From Pseudomonadota bacterium (GTDB lineage Bacteria; Pseudomonadota; Alphaproteobacteria; Rhizobiales; Rhizobiaceae): a stretch of DNA of 6,428 nucleotides. A program made the position numbers and the translations under genes. The stretch is from assembly GCA_023387715.1 (NCBI GenBank), contig JAEWHQ010000244.1:1-6428 (forward strand), in the 5' to 3' direction. This document shows, in pieces, positions 1 to 5,679 of this stretch (positions are counted from its first letter, which is position 1; each line of letters starts with the position of its first letter). The notes under the pieces are model-generated. The model was not told the origin of the DNA, did no database searches, and saw only the letters and a program-made list of their open reading frames with translations.

Positions 1-516
1 GAAGATGATTATTGGCGTGATTTTTTGAAAAATGATCCGAAAAATCAAACCGAAAACCGGATGATTGTTGATTTGCTGCGCAATGATATTTCGCTGATCA
101 GCGAGACCGGAACCCTTCATGTGCCGGAACTTTTTGCCGTAGAGCGTTTTGAAACTGTGCATCAGATGATCAGCCGTGTGCGGGCGCGGTTAAAACCGGA
201 TTTGCGTTTGCGCGATATTTTTGCCGGACTTTTTCCCTGTGGTTCCATCACGGGTGCCCCCAAAATCAGCGTGATGCGTATATTGCGTGCATTGGAACAA
301 AGCCCGCGTGATATTTATTGCGGCTCACTGGGCTGGATTGCGCCCAGTGGTGAGATGCGCTTCAATGTGGCAATCAGAACCATATCGCTGTTTGACGACG
401 GACAGGCTATTTTAAATGTCGGAGGCGGTGTTATCTTTGATTCAACCGCAGAGGAGGAATATGCAGAATGTCTGTTGAAAGCCCGTTATGTGATGGATCA
501 GGAATTACAGCAATGA
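1..516 (+). CDS. pabB: Aminodeoxychorismate synthase component I (PabB), 3' part
   Basis: The reading frame is open from the first base, so the 5' end lies outside the window; 171 codons are present before TGA. The protein makes 4-amino-4-deoxychorismate from chorismate and ammonia, the first step from chorismate to p-aminobenzoate in folate synthesis, in the cytoplasm. The visible part is the C-terminal half of the chorismate-binding fold: TENRMIVDLLRND (49-87), FPCGSITGAPK (232-264), RDIYCGSLGW, FNVAIRTI and GGGVIFDSTAEEEYAECLLKA. The GSITGAPK form of the motif favours PabB over anthranilate synthase TrpE, which usually has a G(T)LSGAPK form; the downstream class IV aminotransferase supports this. 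The upstream part, including the active-site Lys region known in E. coli PabB, is not visible. A TTG at 25 lies in frame but is only an internal codon. Family assignment is firm; PabB over another chorismate-binding enzyme is very likely. Confidence 0.9.
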   Translation, partial: EDDYWRDFLKNDPKNQTENRMIVDLLRNDISLISETGTLHVPELFAVERFETVHQMISRVRARLKPDLRLRDIFAGLFPCGSITGAPKISVMRILRALEQSPRDIYCGSLGWIAPSGEMRFNVAIRTISLFDDGQAILNVGGGVIFDSTAEEEYAECLLKARYVMDQELQQ

Positions 517-1160
517 AGCCTGCCTTCCAGCTCATTGAAACAATGCGCTATGAGCCGGATGCAGATTTTTTACGGCTGGAACTGCATCTGGAACGGTTGG
601 AAAAGTCCGCCCGTACTTTGGGTTTTCCGTTAGATATGCCTGCGGTTAAACGCCAATTGGCCGCTAAAAGGCAGGGCAACAAAGCTTTGCGTGTGCGCCT
701 GACGCTTGACCCTGATGGTGTGATTGATATCGAAACGGCACCTTTTGAGGCACTGCCTGCGGAAACCGTTTGGCGGCTTGGCATTGCTAAAACAAGGCTT
801 CGTCATGATGATCCGTTGCTGAACCATAAAACCACCAGACGCAAGCTTTATGTCGCTGCGCGTGAAGAGTTTTCACGCGAGGAAGTGGACGAGGTTTTGC
901 TGTTTAATGATCTGGGGCAGTTGTGCGAGGGCACAATCACGACAGTATTTTTAGATAGAGGGGACAAGGCTTGCGTAACGCCGGCTCTCTCTTGCGGGTT
1001 ACTGGCCGGGGTTTTGCGTGAAGAATTGCTGCGTAAAAAGAGCGTCACTGAAGCAGTCCTGACCATGGATGATGTGTTGAATGCGGATAAAATTTTCGTC
1101 GGCAATTCATTACGTGGTATGATAAAAGCAGACTTGCCTTGTTCTTTCGTGACATTATAA
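513..1160 (+). CDS. Class IV aminotransferase, probable aminodeoxychorismate lyase (PabC-like)
   Basis: 215 residues. The ATG overlaps the pabB stop as ATGA, implying translational coupling, and AGGA lies 9 bases upstream (500-503). An in-frame ATG at 468 exists, but it would add 15 residues encoded inside pabB with no family-like sequence. Family features: ETMR near residue 9, LELHLERLEKSARTLGF (22-38), NHKTTRR (104-110) where K106 is the likely pyridoxal-phosphate lysine, EVLLFNDLGQLCEGTITTVFL (127-147) with the conserved glutamate E139, and VGNSLRGM (196-203). Class IV enzymes include PabC, branched-chain and D-amino acid aminotransferases. Its coupling to pabB makes the PabC role (removal of pyruvate from aminodeoxychorismate to give p-aminobenzoate) the best inference. 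It is somewhat shorter than E. coli PabC (about 270), which is common for this rhizobial version, so I leave the symbol empty. Confidence 0.87.
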   Translation: MKPAFQLIETMRYEPDADFLRLELHLERLEKSARTLGFPLDMPAVKRQLAAKRQGNKALRVRLTLDPDGVIDIETAPFEALPAETVWRLGIAKTRLRHDDPLLNHKTTRRKLYVAAREEFSREEVDEVLLFNDLGQLCEGTITTVFLDRGDKACVTPALSCGLLAGVLREELLRKKSVTEAVLTMDDVLNADKIFVGNSLRGMIKADLPCSFVTL

Positions 1161-1245
1161 GGCTCTTCGTCACGCTTAAAGCGGTGCGGCAGAACTGCAA
1201 CACAGGCATGCCCCTTAAAAAAGAGGTCTTGTTTTGTAATGAATT

Positions 1246-1254
1246 TGGTATCAT
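1246..1254 (+). promoter_or_regulatory. Candidate extended -10 promoter for the omp10-type gene
   Basis: TGG followed by TATCAT matches the TGn-extended -10 form. It would start transcription near 1261, giving a leader of about 27 bases that contains the Shine-Dalgarno sequence. A TTGTTT upstream (1229-1234) is only 14 bases from the -10, so no proper -35 is evident. Identified by eye only. The rest of 1161-1287 holds no gene that I can support. Confidence 0.3.
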
Positions 1255-1274
1255 CAACACATGAAGTTTTTTTC

Positions 1275-1280
1275 GGGAGA
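1275..1280 (+). promoter_or_regulatory. Shine-Dalgarno sequence that fixes the omp10-type start
   Basis: GGGAGA lies 7 bases before the ATG at 1288. It selects this start over the in-frame ATG at 1261, which would place nine extra residues ahead of an otherwise normal lipoprotein signal peptide. Confidence 0.7.
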
Positions 1281-1287
1281 GCTTAAA

Positions 1288-1665
1288 ATGAAACGCTTCC
1301 GCACTATTGCAACACTTGCCGCGCTGGGTTTCTCTGTCGCAGCTTGTCAGACGCAGGCACCGATTTATGATGGCGGCGGTATTACTCCGCAAGCCAATGC
1401 TGCCGGTATTGATGGTAATTGGGTTGATGCCAACGGCATTACCTCCAGCTTTAATGGTGGTGTTTTTATCACCCGCACCACCGACACCAATGAAAAACTG
1501 GCTGAAGGCAGCTATCGTTATCAGTCGCCGCGTCTGGTGGAAATTGAAATGCGCTCGCTGGTGCGCGGCACGGTTTCTAAAGTGAACTGTGCAATGGTTT
1601 CACAAAGCCAGCTCAATTGCACATCTTCTGCCGGTGCACAGTTCTCGTTGCAGCGCAGCGCTTGA
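1288..1665 (+). CDS. omp10: Omp10-type outer-membrane lipoprotein
   Basis: 125 residues, nearly the same as Brucella Omp10 (126 as I recall). Residues 1-19 form a lipoprotein signal peptide: charged MKRFR, a hydrophobic stretch, then lipobox V17-A18-A19-C20, so C20 is the expected lipidated cysteine. Gln follows at +2, not Asp, so outer-membrane sorting is expected. The mature part carries GNWVDANGITSSFNGGVF (43-60), TRTTDTNEKLAEGSY (62-76), LVEIEMRSLVRGT (83-95) and a C-terminal section with C101 and C111 that could pair as a disulfide. These blocks align without gaps to Brucella Omp10 from memory. The Brucella protein is a surface-exposed, immunogenic minor lipoprotein without a defined biochemical activity. 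It is a single-gene unit: own candidate promoter upstream and a terminator 28 bases after its stop codon. Confidence 0.88.
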   Translation: MKRFRTIATLAALGFSVAACQTQAPIYDGGGITPQANAAGIDGNWVDANGITSSFNGGVFITRTTDTNEKLAEGSYRYQSPRLVEIEMRSLVRGTVSKVNCAMVSQSQLNCTSSAGAQFSLQRSA

Positions 1666-1692
1666 GTTTCAAGCACTATAATGGATCTTATC

Positions 1693-1722
1693 AAGCCGCT
1701 CCGTCAAAAGGGCGGCTTTTTA
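1693..1722 (+). terminator. Intrinsic terminator after the omp10-type gene
   Basis: AAGCCGC (1693-1699) pairs with GCGGCTT (1712-1718), extended inward by a T-G wobble and a C-G pair, with an 8-base loop and followed by TTTT. This is a standard Rho-independent terminator and separates omp10 from hemH transcription. Confidence 0.85.
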
Positions 1723-1729
1723 ATTGGAT

Positions 1730-1745
1730 GAATGTTTAAACATTC
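1730..1745. promoter_or_regulatory. Perfect 16-bp palindrome upstream of hemH (candidate operator)
   Basis: GAATGTTTAAACATTC equals its own reverse complement over all 16 bases, with no loop. It lies just after the omp10 terminator and 81 bases before the hemH start codon. The symmetry suits a dimeric DNA-binding regulator. It does not match the Irr iron control element or the Fur box as I remember them, so the regulator is unknown. Confidence 0.4.
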
Positions 1746-1814
1746 GCTTATTTACCAGATTGTCCCGCCACGGTATTGAAATTTGTCCGGATTTGTCTAG
1801 TTTTCAGGCAATAT

Positions 1815-1820
1815 AGGAGA
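1815..1820 (+). promoter_or_regulatory. Shine-Dalgarno sequence for hemH
   Basis: AGGAGA sits 6 bases before the ATG at 1827. It decides the start against the in-frame ATG at 1776, which would add 17 residues unrelated to ferrochelatases. Confidence 0.8.
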
Positions 1821-1826
1821 CAGACA

Positions 1827-2864
1827 ATGAGCGTGAATGATTTAGCTTACATCAACCCGGATATTGAGCAGGTGCCGCCACCCAAAGTGGGCGTGCTGCT
1901 TGTTAATCTGGGAACGCCGGATGGTACTGATTATAAGCCAATGCGTCGTTATCTGGCTGAATTTTTGACAGATAAGCGCGTCATCGAATGGCCGCGCGCA
2001 ATTTGGCTGCCGATTCTTTATGGTATCGTGCTGATGACACGTCCGAAAAAATCCGGTGCTTTATATGCCCGTATCTGGAATCGTGAAAAGAATGAATCGC
2101 CGCTGCGCACCTATACGCGCTCCCAAAGTGAGAAACTGGCGGAAGCGCTGAAAGATCACGACAACGTGATTGTTGATTGGGCGATGCGTTACGGTCAGCC
2201 TTCGATTGAAAGCGTGACCGATAAATTATTGGCGCAGGGTTGTGAACGTATTGTGATGTTCCCGCTCTATCCGCAATATTCGGCGACCACGACTGCGACC
2301 GTCAATGACAAGTTCTTTGAAGCTCTGATGAAAAAGCGCTTCATGCCTGCGGTGCGTGTGGTGCCTTCTTATCAGACGGAGCCGGTTTATATTGAGGCAT
2401 TGGCGCGCTCAATTGAGAAGCATGTCGCAAGTCTTGATTTTGAACCGGAAGTGATTTTGGCTTCCTATCATGGCATTCCGCAGAGCTATGCCAAAAAGGG
2501 CGATCCATATCCGGAGCAATGCTACGAAACATCACGTTTGTTGCAGGCGCGTCTGGGCTATGATGATAAAAAATATCGCAGCACTTTCCAGTCACGTTTC
2601 GGGCCGGAAGAATGGTTGCAGCCTTATACGGATGAAACCGTTGTGGAGCTTGCCAAACAAGGCGTAAAATCCATGGCGGTGCTCAATCCGGGCTTTGTGG
2701 TAGACTGCCTCGAAACTGTTGATGAAATCGGCAATGAAGCCGCAGAAGAATTCCATGAAAATGGCGGCGTTAATTTCAGCCATATTCCGTGCCTTAACGA
2801 CACAGAAGATGGTATGAAAGTTATTGAGACACTGGTGCGTCGTGAATTGCAAGGCTGGGTATAA
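1827..2864 (+). CDS. hemH: Ferrochelatase (protoporphyrin/coproporphyrin ferrochelatase)
   Basis: 345 residues, a normal length for proteobacterial HemH. It inserts Fe2+ into protoporphyrin IX, the last step of protoheme synthesis, normally at the inner face of the membrane. Signature stretches run the whole length: VGVLLVNLGTPDG (21-33), RRYLAEFLTDKRVIEWP (40-56), NESPLRTYTRSQ (89-100), AMRYGQPSI (119-127), MFPLYPQYSATTTATVND (144-161), LASYHGIPQSY (211-221), STFQSRFGPEEWLQPYTDE (252-270) and NPGFVVDCLETVDEI (287-301). H215 in SYHGIP is the expected catalytic histidine and E296 in CLETVDE the expected acidic partner. There is no obvious membrane anchor or [2Fe-2S] cysteine cluster. The gene follows a terminator and a control region with a palindrome, so it is probably transcribed separately from omp10; the SPFH gene starts 57 bases downstream and may be co-transcribed through a hairpin. 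Confidence 0.96.
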   Translation: MSVNDLAYINPDIEQVPPPKVGVLLVNLGTPDGTDYKPMRRYLAEFLTDKRVIEWPRAIWLPILYGIVLMTRPKKSGALYARIWNREKNESPLRTYTRSQSEKLAEALKDHDNVIVDWAMRYGQPSIESVTDKLLAQGCERIVMFPLYPQYSATTTATVNDKFFEALMKKRFMPAVRVVPSYQTEPVYIEALARSIEKHVASLDFEPEVILASYHGIPQSYAKKGDPYPEQCYETSRLLQARLGYDDKKYRSTFQSRFGPEEWLQPYTDETVVELAKQGVKSMAVLNPGFVVDCLETVDEIGNEAAEEFHENGGVNFSHIPCLNDTEDGMKVIETLVRRELQGWV

Positions 2865-2877
2865 AGCTTATTGTTGA

Positions 2878-2902
2878 ACCTCTGCATCTCCCGTGCAGAG
2901 GT
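2878..2902 (+). other. Strong hairpin between hemH and the SPFH gene
   Basis: ACCTCTGCA (2878-2886) pairs perfectly with TGCAGAGGT (2894-2902) around a 7-base loop. It is followed by GGTTTAAAAAGG, not a run of T, so it is at best a weak terminator; an mRNA-stabilising or attenuating stem is also possible. It lies 13 bases after the hemH stop codon and just upstream of the ribosome binding region of the next gene. Confidence 0.55.
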
Positions 2903-2921
2903 GGTTTAAAAAGGTTTTACG

Positions 2922-3905
2922 ATGACTGGTTTTGATATCGTATTGGTTATTCTTGGCTTTTTGGTACTGATTACGCTGTTTGCCGGCGTAAAAACTGTAC
3001 CGCAGGGCTATCATTTTACGGTGCTGCGCTTTGGCCGTTACACCCGTACGCTCGCACCGGGTCTTAACCTGATCGTGCCTTTCTTTGATCGTATCGGCGC
3101 CAAGCTCAATATGATGGAGCAGGTACTGGACGTACCGACGCAAGAAGTTATCACCCGTGATAATGCGACAGTGAGCGTTGATGGCGTGGCTTTTTATCAG
3201 ATTCTGAATGCAGCGCAGGCGGCTTATGAAGTTTCTGATCTGAACTATGCGATCCTTAACCTCACCATGACCAATATCCGTACTGTCATGGGGTCGATGG
3301 ATCTTGATGAGCTGCTTTCCAACCGCGACACCATCAATGAGCGTTTGCTGCATGTGGTGGATGATGCGGCGCATTCATGGGGCATTAAAATGACCCGCGT
3401 TGAGATCAAAGACATCAATCCGCCGAAAGATCTGATTGAATCTATGGGTCGACAGATGAAGGCCGAGCGCGATAAACGTGCGCAGGTGCTGGAAGCTGAA
3501 GGTGACCGTAATGCGCAGATTTTACGTGCAGAAGGCTTGAAGCAGGCACAGATTTTGCAAGCGGAAGGTAAGCGTGAAGCTGCATGGCGTGAGGCGGAAG
3601 CCCGCGAACGTCTGGCTGAAGCGGAAGCTAAAGCCACAACGCTTGTGTCGGAGGCGATTGCCGATGGCAATGTGCAGGCGATCAACTGCTTCATCGCACA
3701 GAAATATACCGAAGCTTTGATCGAGATCGGCAGTTCCAAGAACAATAAGATCGTAATGATGCCATTGGAAGCAAGCTCATTGATTGGCTCGCTCGGTGGT
3801 ATTGGTGCGATTGCCAAGGAAGTTTTTGGTTCCGGCAGTGATGATAATACGAATGAGCCAGCTCCTCAGCGTGGTCGTTCGGTTCCATCCACTGGCAAGA
3901 AATAA
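2922..3905 (+). CDS. qmcA: SPFH/stomatin-prohibitin family membrane protein (QmcA-like)
   Basis: 327 residues. One hydrophobic segment (about 5-22) would anchor it in the inner membrane. It is followed by the SPFH/Band 7 domain (about 24-185) with the family stretches [24 protein letters not shown] (split here as VPQGYHF... 26-49), [18 protein letters not shown] (77-94), [19 protein letters not shown] (118-136) and [16 protein letters not shown] (153-168). Then comes an Ala/Glu-rich coiled coil (about 175-245) containing three consecutive 11-residue repeats at 187-219, and a polar C-terminal tail. Proteins of this family form large oligomers in membrane microdomains; E. coli QmcA is linked to membrane protein quality control. 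The NfeD-type gene 27 bases downstream is its usual partner. AAAAAGG at 2908-2914 is the likely ribosome binding site, 7 bases before the start. Family is firm; the qmcA name is by similarity and gene order, and the cellular role in this organism is unproven. Confidence 0.92.
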   Translation: MTGFDIVLVILGFLVLITLFAGVKTVPQGYHFTVLRFGRYTRTLAPGLNLIVPFFDRIGAKLNMMEQVLDVPTQEVITRDNATVSVDGVAFYQILNAAQAAYEVSDLNYAILNLTMTNIRTVMGSMDLDELLSNRDTINERLLHVVDDAAHSWGIKMTRVEIKDINPPKDLIESMGRQMKAERDKRAQVLEAEGDRNAQILRAEGLKQAQILQAEGKREAAWREAEARERLAEAEAKATTLVSEAIADGNVQAINCFIAQKYTEALIEIGSSKNNKIVMMPLEASSLIGSLGGIGAIAKEVFGSGSDDNTNEPAPQRGRSVPSTGKK

Positions 3906-3932
3906 GCCATTGTTTCAGAACAGGAGCAGATC

Positions 3933-4394
3933 ATGATTGTGACTTTGATTGAGCAATCAGGCCATTGGAGCTGGATCGTTCTGGGGCTTATTCTGCTTGT
4001 TCTGGAAGTGCTGTTACCGGGAATTTTTCTGGTATGGTTTGGTGCTGCTGCTCTTGTCACCGGCAGTTTTGTGCTTTTGCTTGGCAGTGCACTCGGACTT
4101 GGCTGGCAGGTGCCGCTGTTAGTGTTTTTGGTTTTGTCGGTTATCTTTCCGCTGGTTGGACGCCGGTTTTTCGGCTCCAGCAAGCGCGAAGTTGACCAGC
4201 CATTGCTCAACCGTCGCGGTGATCAATTGATCGGTCAGCGCGCTGTGTTGATTGAAGCGATTGTCAATGGTCATGGCCGATTGAAAATCAATGATACGAT
4301 TTGGCGCGTTAAAGGCGATGATATGCCGGTTGGCACATCCGTGCTGATTACTGCTTTTGATCAGGGCACTTTGGTGGTGGAACCACTGGCATAA
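3933..4394 (+). CDS. NfeD-family membrane protein (short, protease-less form)
   Basis: 153 residues with AGGAG 6 bases before the start (3922-3926). The N-terminal half holds three closely packed hydrophobic segments (about 13-29, 31-53 and 58-76), including EVLLPGIFLVWFGAAAL (25-41), which is typical of NfeD proteins. The C-terminal soluble part (about 97-152) has the pattern of the NfeD OB-fold domain: GQRAVLIEAIVNGHGRLKINDTIWRVKG, then PVGTSVLIT and GTLVVEPL (quoted in pieces; residues 101-128, 132-140, 145-152). There is no ClpP-like serine protease domain, so it is the short NfeD1b form, equivalent to E. coli YbbK. Such proteins are thought to interact with SPFH partners in the membrane. 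The tight spacing after the SPFH gene and the shared terminator downstream indicate a two-gene operon. Confidence 0.9.
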   Translation: MIVTLIEQSGHWSWIVLGLILLVLEVLLPGIFLVWFGAAALVTGSFVLLLGSALGLGWQVPLLVFLVLSVIFPLVGRRFFGSSKREVDQPLLNRRGDQLIGQRAVLIEAIVNGHGRLKINDTIWRVKGDDMPVGTSVLITAFDQGTLVVEPLA

Positions 4395-4412
4395 AATTTG
4401 AAATTAATAATA

Positions 4413-4439
4413 AAAAAGCCCGGGTTTCCCGGGCTTTTT
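4413..4439. terminator. Bidirectional intrinsic terminator between nfeD-type gene and kpsF
   Basis: AAAAAGCCCGGG (4413-4424) pairs with CCCGGGCTTTTT (4428-4439) around TTT: seven strong G-C pairs flanked by A and T tracts. The T tract serves the plus-strand operon; the A tract becomes the T tract for kpsF on the minus strand, whose stop codon is only 4 bases away (4444-4446). The two transcripts converge here. Confidence 0.92.
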
Positions 4440-4443
4440 GTTT

Positions 4444-5445
4444 TTATGCGGCTTTGATACGCAGCAAATCGTGGAAGTGGACAACGCCGACAGGGCGGTT
4501 TTCTTCCGTCACAATCAGCACACTGATATTGTGCTCTTCCAGAATGCTCATCGCGCTGCTGACCAATGCTTTCGGGCTGACCGTTTTCGGTGAGCGGGTC
4601 ATCACATCGTCAACGCTGAGTTCCGACAGATTACGGTGCAAGTTACGCGCCAGATCACCCTCGGTGACAATACCGGCCAGCAAACCGTCACTATCCAGAA
4701 CCGCCACACAGCCAAAACGCTTATGTGAAAGAACCTTCATTGCTTCCGGCATCAATGTGCCAAGCGGAACGGTTGGGATATTGTCGCCTTTATGCATGAC
4801 TTCTTTGATATGGGTCAGGCTTGCACCCAATGAACCGCCTGGATGGAAGGTGCGGAAATCACCAGGGGTGAAGTTGCGGGCTTCAAGCAGGGCAATTGCC
4901 AGTGCATCACCGATGGCAAGCTGCATCAAGGTTGAGGTGGTGGGAGCCAAGCCATGCGGGCAGGCTTCTGTGGCGCGCGGCATCAACAGGCATGTGGTCG
5001 CGGCGCGGCCAAGGGCTGAATCTTCACCTGCGGTGATGGCAATCAGCGGAATACGGTAGCGGGTGGCAAATTGCACAACGCCTTTAAGCTCCGCTGTTTC
5101 ACCCGACCATGAAAGGGCGAGAATCACATCGTCCGAGCTGATCATGCCAAGATCGCCATGATTGGCTTCGGCAGAATGGACGAAAAAAGCGGCAGTACCG
5201 GTGGAGGCAAATGTTGCCGCCAGCTTGGAACCGACATGGCCGCTTTTGCCGATACCGGTTACAATAAGACGCCCTTTACTGGCGCCGATCACCCTGACAG
5301 CTTCGGCAAAAGGTGCCGCGAGGCCGTTTTGCAGGGCTTCTTCAAGCGCCGACAAACCGTTTTTCTCGGTGTTCAGGGTTCTTAATGCGGAAGCAAGAGC
5401 TGCCTCGGCATCGTCTTTAACGGAAGGTCTGATCAAGTCTTGCAT
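4444..5445 (-). CDS. kpsF: Arabinose-5-phosphate isomerase, KpsF/GutQ (KdsD) family
   Basis: 333 residues from the ATG at 5445, close to the usual length of about 320-335. It interconverts D-ribulose 5-phosphate and D-arabinose 5-phosphate, the first committed step of Kdo synthesis for lipopolysaccharide. An SIS sugar-isomerase domain (about 40-190) has GIGKSGHVG (64-72), SWSGETAEL (112-120), TEACPHGLAPTTS (159-171) and FHPGG (200-204). K67, E119, E160 and H201 line up at a constant offset of 8 with the E. coli KdsD active-site residues as I recall them (K59, E111, E152, H193). Two CBS domains follow (about 216-271 and 281-333). The frame is open upstream to an ATG at 5628, but the extra 61 residues are unlike the family and A+T-rich. 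No Shine-Dalgarno sequence precedes 5445; see the promoter entry. The gene is divergent from the outer-membrane gene. Confidence 0.93.
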   Translation of the reverse strand: MQDLIRPSVKDDAEAALASALRTLNTEKNGLSALEEALQNGLAAPFAEAVRVIGASKGRLIVTGIGKSGHVGSKLAATFASTGTAAFFVHSAEANHGDLGMISSDDVILALSWSGETAELKGVVQFATRYRIPLIAITAGEDSALGRAATTCLLMPRATEACPHGLAPTTSTLMQLAIGDALAIALLEARNFTPGDFRTFHPGGSLGASLTHIKEVMHKGDNIPTVPLGTLMPEAMKVLSHKRFGCVAVLDSDGLLAGIVTEGDLARNLHRNLSELSVDDVMTRSPKTVSPKALVSSAMSILEEHNISVLIVTEENRPVGVVHFHDLLRIKAA

Positions 5446-5454
5446 GGTCTGAAC

Positions 5455-5483
5455 CGATAAGCTTTTCGTGTGGGTTTGTCCAA
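5455..5483 (-). promoter_or_regulatory. Candidate kpsF promoter, possibly giving a leaderless mRNA
   Basis: Read on the minus strand, TTGGAC (5483-5478), a 17-base spacer and TTATCG (5460-5455) resemble -35 and -10 elements. Only nine bases separate the -10 from the ATG, so transcription would begin at or within a few bases of the start codon. This fits the lack of a Shine-Dalgarno sequence. Both hexamers are imperfect and the call is by eye. Confidence 0.3.
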
Positions 5484-5620
5484 TAATAAAGCATGCAGCA
5501 GTTCTCGCGCCTGCGTGAACTGCTTTTCTCCCATATAGGTATTTGTAAAGATATATATCAGGCAACATATTCAAATTATTATTTAAATCATTTTGCCGCA
5601 GAAAACCCTGCAACTGAATA

Positions 5621-5648
5621 TTAACCATAAAGAGTTAGATCTTATAAA
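5621..5648 (+). promoter_or_regulatory. Weak candidate promoter for the outer-membrane gene
   Basis: TTAACC (5621-5626), a 16-base spacer and TATAAA (5643-5648) would start transcription near 5655, about 25 bases before the ATG at 5680. The -10 is good, the -35 poor. By eye only. Confidence 0.25.
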
Positions 5649-5679
5649 CCATGAATTGACTGGTTTGCAGAATGCTTTG

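Larger units (their letters stand above)
5446..5679. other. Divergent intergenic region, A+T-rich, no gene seen
   Basis: This stretch separates kpsF from the outer-membrane gene. Its middle (about 5540-5650) is distinctly A+T-rich, with the 10-base palindrome GATATATATC at 5550-5559. No coding frame here looks like a protein; the open frame continuing kpsF upstream to 5628 is probably chance. It should hold the promoters of both flanking genes. Confidence 0.6.

Noticed and set aside
1204..1238. Possible hairpin with GGCATGCC and CCCCTT/AAGAGG after the aminotransferase gene
   Set aside because: The pairing has a mismatch and competing folds, and lies close to the omp10 promoter; I cannot support a terminator here.
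2868..3374. 168-codon open frame on the minus strand
   Set aside because: It is antisense to the well-supported SPFH gene and has no recognisable protein pattern.
3245..3817. 190-codon open frame on the minus strand
   Set aside because: It lies wholly antisense to the SPFH gene. Its Ser/Arg/Ala-rich protein is the expected reverse reading of the Ala/Glu-rich coiled coil, and it has no family features.
4454..5059. 201-codon open frame on the plus strand
   Set aside because: It is antisense to kpsF, whose active-site residues and domains are clear; the plus-strand protein is Ser/Arg-rich and unlike any family.
5621..5640. Possible CtrA box (TTAA-N7-TTAA) before the outer-membrane gene
   Set aside because: Only one half, TTAACCAT, is present; the second TTAA is not at the required spacing.
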